From the NCBI RefSeq assembly GCF_001613405.1, contig NZ_BDCH01000048.1:1-33686 (forward strand): 33,686 nt of DNA, read 5' to 3'. A program made the position numbers and the translations under genes. Shown one piece after another: positions 9,415-17,799 of this stretch. Position 1 is the first letter of the stretch, and the number at the start of each line of letters is the position of its first letter. Below the pieces are notes generated by a model. That model did not search any database. It was not told where the DNA came from and saw nothing but the letters and a program-made list of their open reading frames with translations. This DNA is from Nocardia crassostreae (GTDB lineage Bacteria > Actinomycetota > Actinomycetes > Mycobacteriales > Mycobacteriaceae).

Positions 9415-10149
9415 GTGGTCGACCTGACCGGATATGAACTGGCGGTCGATTGCGGCGAAAAGAAGTTCGGCGACAATCTGGTGCTGGACAATGTGGATAT
9501 CTCGATCGATCGGGGTGAGTTTCTCGCCGTGCTCGGCCCGAGTGGCAGCGGCAAGTCCACGCTGCTGCGGGTGCTGGCGGGACTGGAGCAGCTGACCTCC
9601 GGAACGGTGAGCTGGAATGAGGACGGCGCCCGCCCGCGCACCGGGGTGGTGTTCCAGCAAGCCGTGCTCCTGCCGTGGCTCACCGTGATCGAGAACATCT
9701 CGCTGGCAAGGCGATTCACCGCCCATCGTCATGAATTCGACAGTCGGTACCCGGCAACCCTGTTGCGGCGTTTCGGCCTGGACGGCCTGGCGCAGCGGTA
9801 TCCGAGCGAATTGTCGGGCGGGCAGGCCCAGCGCGTGGCCGTATTGCGGGCGGCCGCGACCAGGCCGCGGCTGCTGTTGCTCGACGAGCCGTTCAGTGCC
9901 CTGGACCCGGCGACTCGAATCGACCTACAGCACTGGCTGGCCGAGCTCGTCACCGAGATCGAGGCGACGGTCGTGCTCATCACGCACGACGTCGAGGAGG
10001 CGATCGCCTTGTCGGATCGCATCGTGCTGCTCGACCGAGGCAGGATCCGCCGGGAATGGCGGGACGTGCGAACCGGCGGCGAGACCTCGGCGGCGCTCCG
10101 CGACGACATTCTCCAGCAGTACCATCCGGACGAGGTTGCGGTTCCTTGA
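9415..10149 (+). CDS. ABC transporter ATP-binding protein, nitrate/sulfonate/taurine type
   Basis: ATPase subunit of 244 residues. Walker A is GPSGSGKST, the Q-loop is in VVFQQAVLLPWLTV, the signature is LSGGQAQRVAVLRAA, Walker B is LLLLDEPFSALD, and the switch His is in ITHDVEEA. The LLPWLTV stretch after the Q-loop is typical of the NrtD/SsuB/TauB importer branch, which agrees with the binding protein and permease that follow. Only the GTG at 9415 gives a sensible N terminus, because the previous gene's stop in the same frame blocks extension. No convincing Shine-Dalgarno is seen at the right distance. The stop overlaps the next start. It energises import of a small molecule whose identity is not visible. 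Confidence 0.9.
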   Translation: MVDLTGYELAVDCGEKKFGDNLVLDNVDISIDRGEFLAVLGPSGSGKSTLLRVLAGLEQLTSGTVSWNEDGARPRTGVVFQQAVLLPWLTVIENISLARRFTAHRHEFDSRYPATLLRRFGLDGLAQRYPSELSGGQAQRVAVLRAAATRPRLLLLDEPFSALDPATRIDLQHWLAELVTEIEATVVLITHDVEEAIALSDRIVLLDRGRIRREWRDVRTGGETSAALRDDILQQYHPDEVAVP

Positions 10150-11306
10150 CAGAGATTTCGAGACGGCGCCTGTTGGCCGGTGCGACGGGATTGACCGTTG
10201 CCGCAGGGCTTTTCGGCTCGGCGGAGCTGGCCCGCAGTGCGGTGACCGCCGGGCGGCGCGAGAGTGCGCTGCGCATCGGGTATCTGCCGATCACCGACGC
10301 GTCGCCGCTGCTGATCGCGCATTCGGCGGGCCTCTACTCTGACGCGGTGAGCAGCGGTAAACCCGTATTGTTCCGCAGCTGGGCCGGGCTGGCGGAGGCG
10401 TTCGTCTCCCGTCAGATCGATATCGCGCATCTCTTGATGCCGATGGCGCTGCAACTGCGGCGCGTCCTGGGCGCCGGGGTGCGCGTGCTGGGGTGGAATC
10501 ACACCAATGGCTCGGCGCTCACCGTCGCGCCGGACATCACGGATCTGGAGCAACTGGCGGGATCCCAGGTTGCCATCCCGTTCTGGTGGTCGATCCACAA
10601 TATCGTTCTGCAGCAGCTGTTGCGGGCGCACGACATCACACCGGTGGTCCGGCGCGGGGCGTCGCGATCCCAACGGACCGTCGAACTCATTGTCATGAGT
10701 CCGTCGGATATGGTTCCCGCGCTGGCGAATCGCTCCATCGCGGGGTACGTGGTGGCCGATCCGTTCAATGCCATCGCGCAGATCAAGAAGATCGGGCGAA
10801 TTCACACCTTCCTGGGCGACGTGTGGCGGGAGCACGCCTGCTGCGTCCTGGTCACCAGGGAGGATGTGATCGCGCAGCGGCCGGCCGCAGTGCAGATGGT
10901 CACGGACGCGGTGGTTTCCGCGCAGCTGCGGATCACCGCGGATCGGAATCAGGCCGCCGGTGCGCTGACGTCCGGTAGCTACCTGCCCCAGCCGCTGCCC
11001 GCGGTTCGCACGGCGCTCACCTACCCCACGCCGCCCTATCAATTGCGGCACCCCGACTGGTCACCGCACCTCGTGGGTTTTCAGCCGTACCCGTATCCGA
11101 GTTTCACCCGGAAGCTCGTCGAGGCAATGCACGACACAGTGGTCGACGGTGACCGCGGGTTCCTTGACGAGCTGGATCCGAACACGGTGCACGCGGGGCT
11201 GGTGGACGACAGCTTCGTGCTGAATTCGATTGCCGCACAAGGAGGAACGCGGGCCTTCGGGCTGCCCGCCGACCTTGTCAGAGCTGAACAGGTGCAATTG
11301 CTGTGA
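10146..11306 (+). CDS. ABC transporter substrate-binding protein with Tat signal
   Basis: Periplasmic-type binding protein of 386 residues, NrtA/SsuA/NMT1-like. The start is the TTG at 10146, overlapping the ATPase stop as TTGA. The N terminus carries a twin-arginine signal (S-R-R-R-L-L, about residues 5-10) and a hydrophobic stretch ending near AELARSA, so export is predicted to be by Tat in a folded state. The mature part begins LRIGYLPITDASPLLIA, typical of this superfamily, and has an IPFWWSIHN segment in the expected hinge region. The C-terminal half is longer than in minimal SsuA proteins. Ligand unknown; nitrate, sulfonate, bicarbonate and thiamine-precursor binders all share the fold. 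The stop overlaps the permease GTG as GTGA. Confidence 0.85.
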   Translation: MTEISRRRLLAGATGLTVAAGLFGSAELARSAVTAGRRESALRIGYLPITDASPLLIAHSAGLYSDAVSSGKPVLFRSWAGLAEAFVSRQIDIAHLLMPMALQLRRVLGAGVRVLGWNHTNGSALTVAPDITDLEQLAGSQVAIPFWWSIHNIVLQQLLRAHDITPVVRRGASRSQRTVELIVMSPSDMVPALANRSIAGYVVADPFNAIAQIKKIGRIHTFLGDVWREHACCVLVTREDVIAQRPAAVQMVTDAVVSAQLRITADRNQAAGALTSGSYLPQPLPAVRTALTYPTPPYQLRHPDWSPHLVGFQPYPYPSFTRKLVEAMHDTVVDGDRGFLDELDPNTVHAGLVDDSFVLNSIAAQGGTRAFGLPADLVRAEQVQLL

Positions 11307-12104
11307 CTTCTACCCTCGTTCGATCGAACCCCGCACGACGCACGGCTCCCCGGTCGGTGCTGGCCAGGGTTTGGCCCGCGGCGACAGCGGTGATTCTCAC
11401 GGTGCTGCTCTGGTGGCTGGCGACAACGGTATTGTCGCCGGAGCATTCGCTGCTGCGGCAGACCGCGCCGCAACGTGCGTTGCCCGCCATCAGCGAGCTG
11501 TATGACCGCGGCGTGCTGATCTCCGATGCGGCGATCAGTTTGTGGCGCTTGGTCATCGGACTGGCCATCGCGATGGTGATCGGTGTGCCGCTGGGTCTGC
11601 TGATCGGCCTGAGCACCCGGATCCACAGCGCGGCAACGCCTGTCGTGCAGTTCCTGCGCATAATCTCGCCGCTGTCGTGGACGCCGATCGCCGTCGCGCT
11701 GTTCGGAATCGGCAATCAGCCGGTCTATTTCCTGGTCGCGGCCGCGGCCATGTGGCCCATCCTGCTCAACACCGTGTCCGGGGTGCATGCGATCGACCGC
11801 GGTTATCTCGACGTGGCGCGGTCTTTTCACGCGACGCGCCTGGAGCAGCTGCGAGTCGTGATCATTCCGGCCGTGCGTGATCACGTCCGGACCGGGCTGC
11901 GCCTGGGCCTCGGTACGGCGTGGATCCGCGGAGATGCTCGGGGTCAGATCGGGTCTGGGCTATCAGATCCTCAATGCCCGAGATCAGTTGGCCTACGACC
12001 AGGTCGTGGCCATCATCCTCGTCATCGGCGTACTCGGATCCGCGGTGGACTTCGTGGCGAGTCGCCTGCCCGGGCGGACCTTCCGCGATCGTGCGGTCGC
12101 CTGA
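11303..12104 (+). pseudogene. ABC transporter permease, frameshifted by a short internal deletion
   Basis: Inner-membrane permease of the SsuC/NrtB/TauC type. GTG start at 11303, overlapping the binding-protein stop. TM helices are evident (AVILTVLLWWLATTVL, LVIGLAIAMVIGVPLGLLIG, VYFLVAAAAMWPILL) and the EAA-like coupling loop is in VARSFHATRLEQLRVVIIPAV. After GTAWI (near 11926) the frame fails. The plus-one frame then gives AEMLGVRSGLGYQILNARDQ and a last TM helix ending at 12104. Relatives usually have about five residues between this Trp and AEM, and here 4 nt remain instead of 15, so about 11 nt are missing. That size is hard to explain as a homopolymer error, so the importer may be non-functional in this strain. 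Confidence 0.8.
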
Positions 12105-12128
12105 AATCGAAAAGTGAAGGGTGAGTTC

Positions 12129-13592
12129 ATGTCCGAGAAACGGGCGGCGTCGGACCGTCGCTGGTGGGCGCTGCTGGTGCTGTCGATCGCGCAATTGCTC
12201 GTGGTCCTGGACGCGACGATCGTGACGATCTCACTGCCTTATGCGCAGGCCGACCTCGGCATCCGCGATGCCGACAAGCAATGGGTGTTCACGGCCTACA
12301 CACTGATGTTCGGCGGCTTGCTGCTGCTGGGCGGCCGTCTGGCGGACTATGTCGGCCGGCGGCGGATCTTCCTGATCGGCCTGGCCGGATTCACGGTGGC
12401 CTCGGCCCTCGCGGGTGCGGCGGTGAACCCCGGCATGCTGTTCGCCGGCCGCGCGCTGCAAGGTCTGTTCGCGGCACTGCTGGCGCCCGCGGCGCTGTCG
12501 CTGGTGTCGGTGACATTCACCGCGGCACAGGAGCGGGCCCGGGCCTTCGCGGTCTTCGGAGGCGTGTCCGGCGCGGGGTTCGCGATCGGGCTCATCGGTG
12601 GCGGAGCGTTGACGCAGTACGCGTCCTGGCGCTGGTGCCTGCTGGTGAATATTCCGATCGCGCTCGCCACCGCGGCGGCCGCCCTGCTGGTCGTCGTGCG
12701 GGATGTGCCGGTCCGGCGGGAGGGCGGCTACGACCTGCCCGGTGTGATCTTCGTGACCGCGGGCCTGGCGAGCGTCGTACACGGATTCAATCGAGCAGCG
12801 CAGGCGGGATGGGGCGCGGTCAGCACCGTCGCGCTGCTGGTGGCCGGTGCATGACTGCTGCTGGCCTTCGTCGCCATCGAGGCGCGTGTCGCCAATCCGC
12901 TGCTGCCCCTGCGTATCCCGGGTGAGATGAATCGCGGTGGCTCGTTCCTGGTCGCGCTGCTGGTTCCGGTCGCGATGTACGCGGTATTCCTGTTCCTCAG
13001 CTACTACTTCCAGCTGACCCTCGGCTATTCGCCCCTGAAGGCCGGAATCGCCTTCCTGCCCTTCCCTTTCGGCATCGTCATCTCCGCGGGCATAGCCAGC
13101 AAGTTGTTGCCCCAGCTCGGCCCGCGCGTACTGATGCTGGCCGGTGCGCTACTCGGCGCGGTCGGCCTGATCTATCTGGCGCAGCTACAGATTGGCCAAT
13201 CCTACTGGGCAGCAGTCCTTCCCGCCGAGATCCTGATAGCGCTCGGCATGGCGCAGATCTTCGTGGCCATGCAAGCCACCGCGCTCTACGCCATCGACGA
13301 TCGCGACACCGGTGTGGCCAGTGGCCTGTTGAACGCCGTCCAGCAGATCGGCGCCTCGATCGGAACCGCCCTGCTCACCACGATCGCCGTACAGGTCTCC
13401 ACCCGATACGTCCTCACCCACCCGCCCACCCCGGACCTATCGGCCCGCGCCGCGGTACACAGATACAGCATCGGATTCTATTGGTGTGCAGCCTTTTTCG
13501 TGACAGCAGCCATGGTAGTCGCAATCACGATCCGCATCCGGAAGCTGGACCCGATCACCGATCCCGACAGACCGGCGACAATACCGGTCTAA
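12129..13592 (+). pseudogene. MFS drug-efflux transporter, DHA2/EmrB type, interrupted by TGA
   Basis: Multidrug-type antiporter read as 487 codons. The ATG at 12129 follows GAAGGGTGAG. Signature segments: LDATIVTISLP in TM1, LLLLGGRLADYVGRRR (motif A) after TM2, and the long hydrophobic C-terminal half. The frame is broken only by a TGA at 12852-12854; on both sides the same frame gives good MFS sequence (LLVAGA, stop, LLLAFVAIEARVANPLLPL). A downstream ORF starting at ATG 12927 would lack the first half. One base change (TGA from TGG, CGA or GGA) would repair it. It closes the biosynthetic run 24 nt after the permease and would suit export of the cluster product or self-resistance. Confidence 0.82.
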
Positions 13593-13654
13593 CCAACCGC
13601 CACCCGCTCGACACGACTCCCCGGCCGGCCAGGGAGCTCGGATATGCCTGACTG

Positions 13655-13682
13655 TCCGGAATGGCATCAGATGCATTCCGGA
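13655..13682 (+). terminator. Stem-loop after the MFS gene; rest of 13593-13901 holds no gene
   Basis: TCCGGAATG (13655-13663) and CATTCCGGA (13674-13682) form a perfect 9-bp stem with a 10-nt loop, 63 nt past the MFS stop. No T run follows. It probably marks the end of the long plus-strand operon. I see no coding potential in the remaining intergenic DNA; a promoter for the next gene must lie here, but none is clear. Confidence 0.45.
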
Positions 13683-13901
13683 GTCCCTTGGTGTGCAGGT
13701 CGTTTGGTGGGATTCCCATCCGCGAAAGGTCTCGAAGCGAGTCTCATGAACCCACGCCGTGCCTTTGTTTGTTAACAGCAGGGTTAAGAGTGTCTGTCGA
13801 TATTTGGCGTTGATCGCGCAGGTACCCGGCGGCGATGCTGGCCAGACGATGTTGAGGCGTCAGCCTCGGCCGAGAACCGGTCATCGCCACCAAGGAGAAT
13901 C

Positions 13902-14309
13902 ATGAACCTCAACAGCTTCTACACAGTGCTCGGCGTTTCCCGGCTGAGCGAGGCGCGGGACTTCTACACCCGGCTGTTCGGCTTCGAGATCACCTTCGAG
14001 GCCGACTGGTACATCGGTCTGCGGCGCAAGGAATACGAACTGGCGCTCCTGGACTACGCCCACCCGACCGTTCCCGAGGGATATCGCCAACCGGCGCAAG
14101 GCATCCTGCTCAACGTCGAGGTCGAGGACGTCGACGCGGAATGGGACCGGCTCGTCCATCGCGAAGGCCTGCCGGTAGCTCTGGACATTCGCAGCGAGGA
14201 CTTCGGACAACGCCACTTCATCGTGGTCGACCCGAACGGCATCCTGATCGATGTCATCACGCCGATCGCGCCCAACGCCGAGTACGCGGAGCAGTACGCA
14301 GGCGACTGA
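13902..14309 (+). CDS. VOC (glyoxalase/bleomycin-resistance-like) family protein
   Basis: Single-domain VOC protein of 135 residues. Paired beta-alpha-beta-beta-beta modules are recognisable: FYTVLGVSRLSEARDFYTRLFGFEITFE at the N terminus and HFIVVDPNGILIDVITPI at the C terminus, with a Glu/His-type metal-ligand arrangement likely. AAGGAGA lies 5 nt before the ATG. Relatives include glyoxalases, extradiol dioxygenases and drug-binding resistance proteins; nothing here discriminates. It starts a set of small enzymes that all have strong AAGGAG-type ribosome sites and lie near a LysR remnant. Confidence 0.85.
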   Translation: MNLNSFYTVLGVSRLSEARDFYTRLFGFEITFEADWYIGLRRKEYELALLDYAHPTVPEGYRQPAQGILLNVEVEDVDAEWDRLVHREGLPVALDIRSEDFGQRHFIVVDPNGILIDVITPIAPNAEYAEQYAGD

Positions 14310-14375
14310 CGCCATCCGATCTTGATTGTGCCCCACCGGGCCCCGGGGAACTGTGACAACCAGAAGGAGATTCTC

Positions 14376-15141
14376 ATGCGGTTACTAGTCATCGGTGCGA
14401 GCGGTTATGTGGGTTCCGCTGTCGCCGAACACCTCTCGTCCCTCGGACATGATATCGTGGCGCTCGAGCGCCGACAACAGCGCGAGTGAGTACGAGACCC
14501 GCACGGGAGACCTGACCGACCCTGCGTTGCTGACCGCGGCCGTAACCCCCGACATCGACGCCGTCATCAATCTGGCCACGCCCAGTGGCGATGTGGCCGT
14601 CGACGCCGACGAAACCACGCCCACCAATCCGATCCCCATCGTCGGGTACCGCCCCGACATCGAACGTCAAGTCCTCGCGCTGGCCGACACGGGCATCCGA
14701 ACGGCCGTCATCCGCCCCGGCATCGTCCACGGGCGGGGCGGCGGAATCCCCGCTCTGCTGGTTGATCTGGCCCGAAAGAACGAGGCTCCCGTGCTCGTCG
14801 CCGACTCCTCGATCGTGTGGCCCATGGTCCATATCGACGACCTCGCAGACCTTTTCGCCAAGGTCGTCGATGCGGCCCCGGCAGGTTCGGTCTGGCATGC
14901 GATCAGTCAGCCCGCCGTCCCGGTCGCCGACCTGGCCGTGGCCGCGGCCCGGGCGGCCGGCGTCTCCGGTGAAACCGAGGTCTGGCCCCTGGACCGGGCC
15001 CGAGCCGAACTGGGCGAGCCCTTCGCCGACGCCCTGGCCCTCAGCCAGACCGTCACCGGTCAGGCCGGAATCGACCAGCTGAACTGGGAACCCAAGGGCC
15101 CCGACGTCATATCGGACCTGACCGCCGTTTCCTACCGCTGA
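14376..15141 (+). pseudogene. NAD(P)-dependent epimerase/dehydratase (NmrA/SDR-like), frameshifted and internally deleted
   Basis: The gene begins at ATG 14376 after GAAGGAGA with a classic Rossmann start, LLVIGASGYVGSAVAEHL. That frame stops at 14487-14489. The plus-one frame continues from about 14463 (RSSADNSASEYETRTGDLTDPALL) through INLATPSGD to the stop at 15141. Between GDVAVDA and DETTPTNPIPIVGYRP the family normally has roughly 30-50 more residues, including the Ser/Thr strand before the YxxxK-like region, and these are missing. With a frameshift and an internal deletion, this is a real pseudogene rather than a single sequencing slip. The C-terminal half (VIRPGIVHGRGGG, VWPMVHIDDLADLF) is well preserved, so decay looks recent. 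Confidence 0.75.
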
Positions 15142-15173
15142 TCAGCTCGACGACGGGGCGCAGACCATGGAGC

Positions 15174-15269
15174 GTCGCTCAGATCGCTGATCACTGTCGC
15201 GAATGCGCGTACCGGCTCGCTCTCGGTCCGCCACACCACCGCGTAGGGCAGCGGCGGCATATCGGTGCC
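15174..15269 (-). pseudogene. Remnant of a LysR-type regulator C-terminus
   Basis: On the minus strand the segment PPLPYAVVWRTESEPVRAFATVISDL matches the typical last strand and helix of actinobacterial LysR effector domains (LALVWRTD followed by VRAFxxxxRDL). No upstream HTH or effector-domain sequence is seen; the reading frame towards 15476 has no family resemblance. It is likely the stub of a regulator once placed between the epimerase and SnoaL-like genes. Short match, so moderate to low confidence. Confidence 0.4.
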
Positions 15270-15494
15270 GGAGCTCCCACTGCGGGTGCCGACGGCGGAA
15301 CTCGGCCCAATACAGGCGCCGCAACTACCGACAACCCTGTTGGTCCGCGCGATGCGCGCGGCCGTGGAGGTGAACAAATGACCTGGCGTTCCAAACCCTG
15401 TTTGTACCAGGAACAAGAAAAGACTGTTTCCCACCGAATTCCCGAGGCAGCAGGATCGCATGGCACCCCTACCCACCTACACGAGGAGCTCGGC

Positions 15495-15872
15495 ATGCGT
15501 ACCACCACCGAGGTCATGGACCGATTCAACCGCGCGTTCATCGATCGTCTCCCGGAACTGCTCGACGATCTTGTCGACGACGACTGCGTCATGGAGTCGG
15601 TGCAGCCCGCACCGACGGGTGAGCGGGTTGTGGGCCGCGAGGCCTGCCTGCTGTTCTGGAAGACCCTGGTCGACGATACCGCCACTCAGTTCCAGCCACA
15701 GGAGGTGATCGTCGCGGGCGACCGCGCGACTATCCGTTGGCAGTACCGCTTCGGCGCGGGCGAGAACGACTGGGTCGAGGGCGTCAACCTCATGCGCGTC
15801 CGCGACGGCCGGATCGTCGAGGCCCTCGGCTACAGCAAGACCACCGGCGATATCCCCCTCGCCACCGACTGA
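15495..15872 (+). CDS. SnoaL-like / NTF2-fold protein
   Basis: Small alpha+beta barrel protein of 125 residues of the SnoaL/nuclear-transport-factor-2 superfamily. It opens with a helix (VMDRFNRAFIDRLPELLDDLV), then the DDCVMES strand, GREACLLFWKTLVDD, and the terminal strands AGDRATIRWQYRF and GVNLMRVRDGRIVEALGYSK. The ATG at 15495 has GAGGAG 6 nt upstream; in-frame extension to 15378 runs over unrelated sequence. Members are polyketide cyclases, isomerases or structural proteins; the call cannot be narrowed. It is followed 49 nt later by the reductase gene. Confidence 0.8.
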   Translation: MRTTTEVMDRFNRAFIDRLPELLDDLVDDDCVMESVQPAPTGERVVGREACLLFWKTLVDDTATQFQPQEVIVAGDRATIRWQYRFGAGENDWVEGVNLMRVRDGRIVEALGYSKTTGDIPLATD

Positions 15873-15921
15873 GGATTGGGCGACCGCTCGACCCTGACCC
15901 GCTTCACCCAAGGAGAACCGA

Positions 15922-16464
15922 ATGGCCTTCTCGGCCACCGTTTTCATAGGTACCAGCCTCGACGGCTACATAGCTCGCGTCGACAACGACATCGAATGGC
16001 TGACCTCACGCGGCGAGAAAGCCGGGGATCTCGGCTTTCTCGAGTTCCTCGACTCGGTCGACGCCGTGATCATGGGCCGCAACACCTACGACAAGGTCAT
16101 CGGATTCGGTGCGGAGAACTGGCACTACGGCAACCGCCACGTCGGCGTGCTCAGCACCACCCTGCCCGAGGACGCCGATCCACGCATCACCGTCTACCGC
16201 GACTTCGACAGCATGATCGCCGACCTCGAAGCACGCGAAATCGCACACGTCTACCCCGACGGCGGCCGCCTGATCCAAAGCTTCCTGCGTGCCGGCCGCG
16301 TCGACAATTTCATCATCAGCGTCGCTCCGGTGCTGATCGGAGCCGGCTTCCGCCTCTTCGGCGAACTTCCCGAAGATGTCTCGTTGCACCTGGACTCTGC
16401 AGCGGACCTCGGTGGCGGCTTCGCGCAGCTGCGCTACACAGTGGAAAAGACCCATCGGAAATAG
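15922..16464 (+). CDS. RibD C-terminal-domain/dihydrofolate reductase-like protein
   Basis: Protein of 180 residues of the RibD_C/DHFR superfamily common in actinomycetes (YyaP/YwjB-like). Motifs: VFIGTSLDGYIAR at the N terminus, VDAVIMGRNTYDKVIGF, the nucleotide-binding IAHVYPDGGRLIQSFLRAG, and the C-terminal APVLIGAGFRLFGEL. AAGGAGA lies 6 nt before the ATG. Family members are NADPH-dependent reductases of uncertain substrate; true folate reduction is unlikely from the family's record. A strong stem-loop about 90 nt downstream suggests this ends the transcription unit. Confidence 0.88.
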   Translation: MAFSATVFIGTSLDGYIARVDNDIEWLTSRGEKAGDLGFLEFLDSVDAVIMGRNTYDKVIGFGAENWHYGNRHVGVLSTTLPEDADPRITVYRDFDSMIADLEAREIAHVYPDGGRLIQSFLRAGRVDNFIISVAPVLIGAGFRLFGELPEDVSLHLDSAADLGGGFAQLRYTVEKTHRK

Positions 16465-16555
16465 GCATGAGCGCACGCCGGAACAATTGCCTGAACTGGG
16501 CAAATGATGCTCCCGGCTGTGCCCTCGGCGGGGCACGATATAGATGGGAACAGTA

Positions 16556-16581
16556 CCGACCAGCATCTTCTTGCTGGTCGG
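16556..16581 (+). terminator. Strong stem-loop terminator after the reductase gene; rest of 16465-16783 empty
   Basis: CCGACCAGCA (16556-16565) and TGCTGGTCGG (16572-16581) form a perfect 10-bp stem around TCTTCT. A weaker stem, GTGCCC/GGGCAC, precedes it near 16519-16536. No gene is supportable in the remaining intergenic DNA. Confidence 0.55.
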
Positions 16582-16783
16582 CTGGTGATTGAAGCTGAAT
16601 TCGACCTGAGTAGTGGCAAACGGTAACGGCCGGCTCTCCGGCGCCGACCTGCTGCTGTGGGATGCGTGCCGCGTTCCGCGCTGTTCGGATCGGCCGACCG
16701 GGCCGGCCGAAGGTTTGTACTCGCCGAGGTCATCCCAAGCGCTGTGACTGGTTGGTCACGCACCGTTGTGATGGAGTGTCCAC

Positions 16784-17251
16784 ATGCAGGAGGAAGACGG
16801 CCCCCCTCGTTCCTATGGGCCCACGCGCCGGGTCATGGTGAACGGACGTGAGATCACCGATGTGACCGAGCTCAGCGAACGCGAGTACCTCCGGCTGTTC
16901 ACCGGACGGCCGGGCATGTATATCGGCTACGAGTCTGTGCGGGGCGCGGTGAGCTTCCTGAACGGCTACGACTTCGCTGTCCGTCACCATGGCGGGCAGG
17001 GTCTGAATGGCTTTCGAGAGTGGCTACTCGCCAACCATGTACGCCGCGAAAGCAGCCTCGCCTGGTGGGCTCTGATCGAAGACATCGCACTGCCGGACAA
17101 AGAGTTCGGCACCGACCGCACCCCGGAACAGGAAGCGCGCCTACTGGCGACGATCTTCGAACTGCTCGATACCTTCTTCGCTGAGCGTGAGACGGCAGCG
17201 TGGAACGTTCGGTTCTGCCATACAACGCTGATCGAACCCGCCAGGGGATAG
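16784..17251 (+). CDS. Conserved hypothetical protein
   Basis: Protein of 155 residues with no family I can name. It has a GRPGMYIGYESV segment (about residues 45-56), then FLNGYDFAVRHHGGQGLNGFREWLL and a helical Glu-rich C terminus (EQEARLLATIFELLDTFFAERE). No signal peptide or TM helix. The ATG at 16784 has ATGGAG about 8 nt upstream; an in-frame ATG at 16835 is an alternative start. The next ORF follows after 24 nt, so the two are probably co-transcribed. Size and soluble mixed composition resemble small immunity or antitoxin-like proteins, but that is only an impression. Confidence 0.65.
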   Translation: MQEEDGPPRSYGPTRRVMVNGREITDVTELSEREYLRLFTGRPGMYIGYESVRGAVSFLNGYDFAVRHHGGQGLNGFREWLLANHVRRESSLAWWALIEDIALPDKEFGTDRTPEQEARLLATIFELLDTFFAERETAAWNVRFCHTTLIEPARG

Positions 17252-17275
17252 GTTTCGATAGGCCATCCTGGGTGG

Positions 17276-17656
17276 ATGGATTCGGACGGCCTTGTCGCGA
17301 TCGAGTTGTCGAACGATGAGCGTGAGGTGCTGCGCCACGGGCTGGGAGAGTGGGGCGGCCCGGCTCATTGCAGTGACGTGCTGGCGGTCGCGATGGGCTT
17401 CGAGAGCGTGATGGACCTGCACGAGCAAGGGCGCCGACTGCGCTCGGCGTTGATCGCGAACGAGCCACTGAGCGCCCGGGACTGGCGTCGAACCCTGGTG
17501 GCAACCGAATTCGTCTTCGCCAGCGATATCTTCGGGGCCGACGTGGATTGGTCGATCACCACGGGGTACTCGGACGAGCAGACCATCACAATCCTTCGCG
17601 CACTGCAGAGGAAGCTGGGCCGTGCACTGCATCAAGCCTTGTACGGCCATCGCTGA
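17276..17656 (+). CDS. Conserved hypothetical protein
   Basis: Soluble protein of 126 residues. The ELSNDEREVLRHGLGEWGGPA opening and the SARDWRRTLVATEFVFASD and WSITTGYSDEQTITILRALQRKL segments have the look of an actinobacterial family of unknown function. No catalytic motif, signal peptide or membrane segment is visible. It follows the previous hypothetical by 24 nt. An overlapping frame (17548 onward) is only the extension of the next ORF and is not coding here. Confidence 0.65.
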   Translation: MDSDGLVAIELSNDEREVLRHGLGEWGGPAHCSDVLAVAMGFESVMDLHEQGRRLRSALIANEPLSARDWRRTLVATEFVFASDIFGADVDWSITTGYSDEQTITILRALQRKLGRALHQALYGHR

Positions 17657-17799
17657 CCCACGTATCCGATAATTCTCCTGCGTGCACAACCGATCGAGTT
17701 GTCCTATCCTGCCGCTATGCCCACGATCATGATCACGAACCCCGCATGCGGACAGGGGTTTCGCCGTGTGGGTCGAGCGGGCGCGAATCAGGGGATTCT

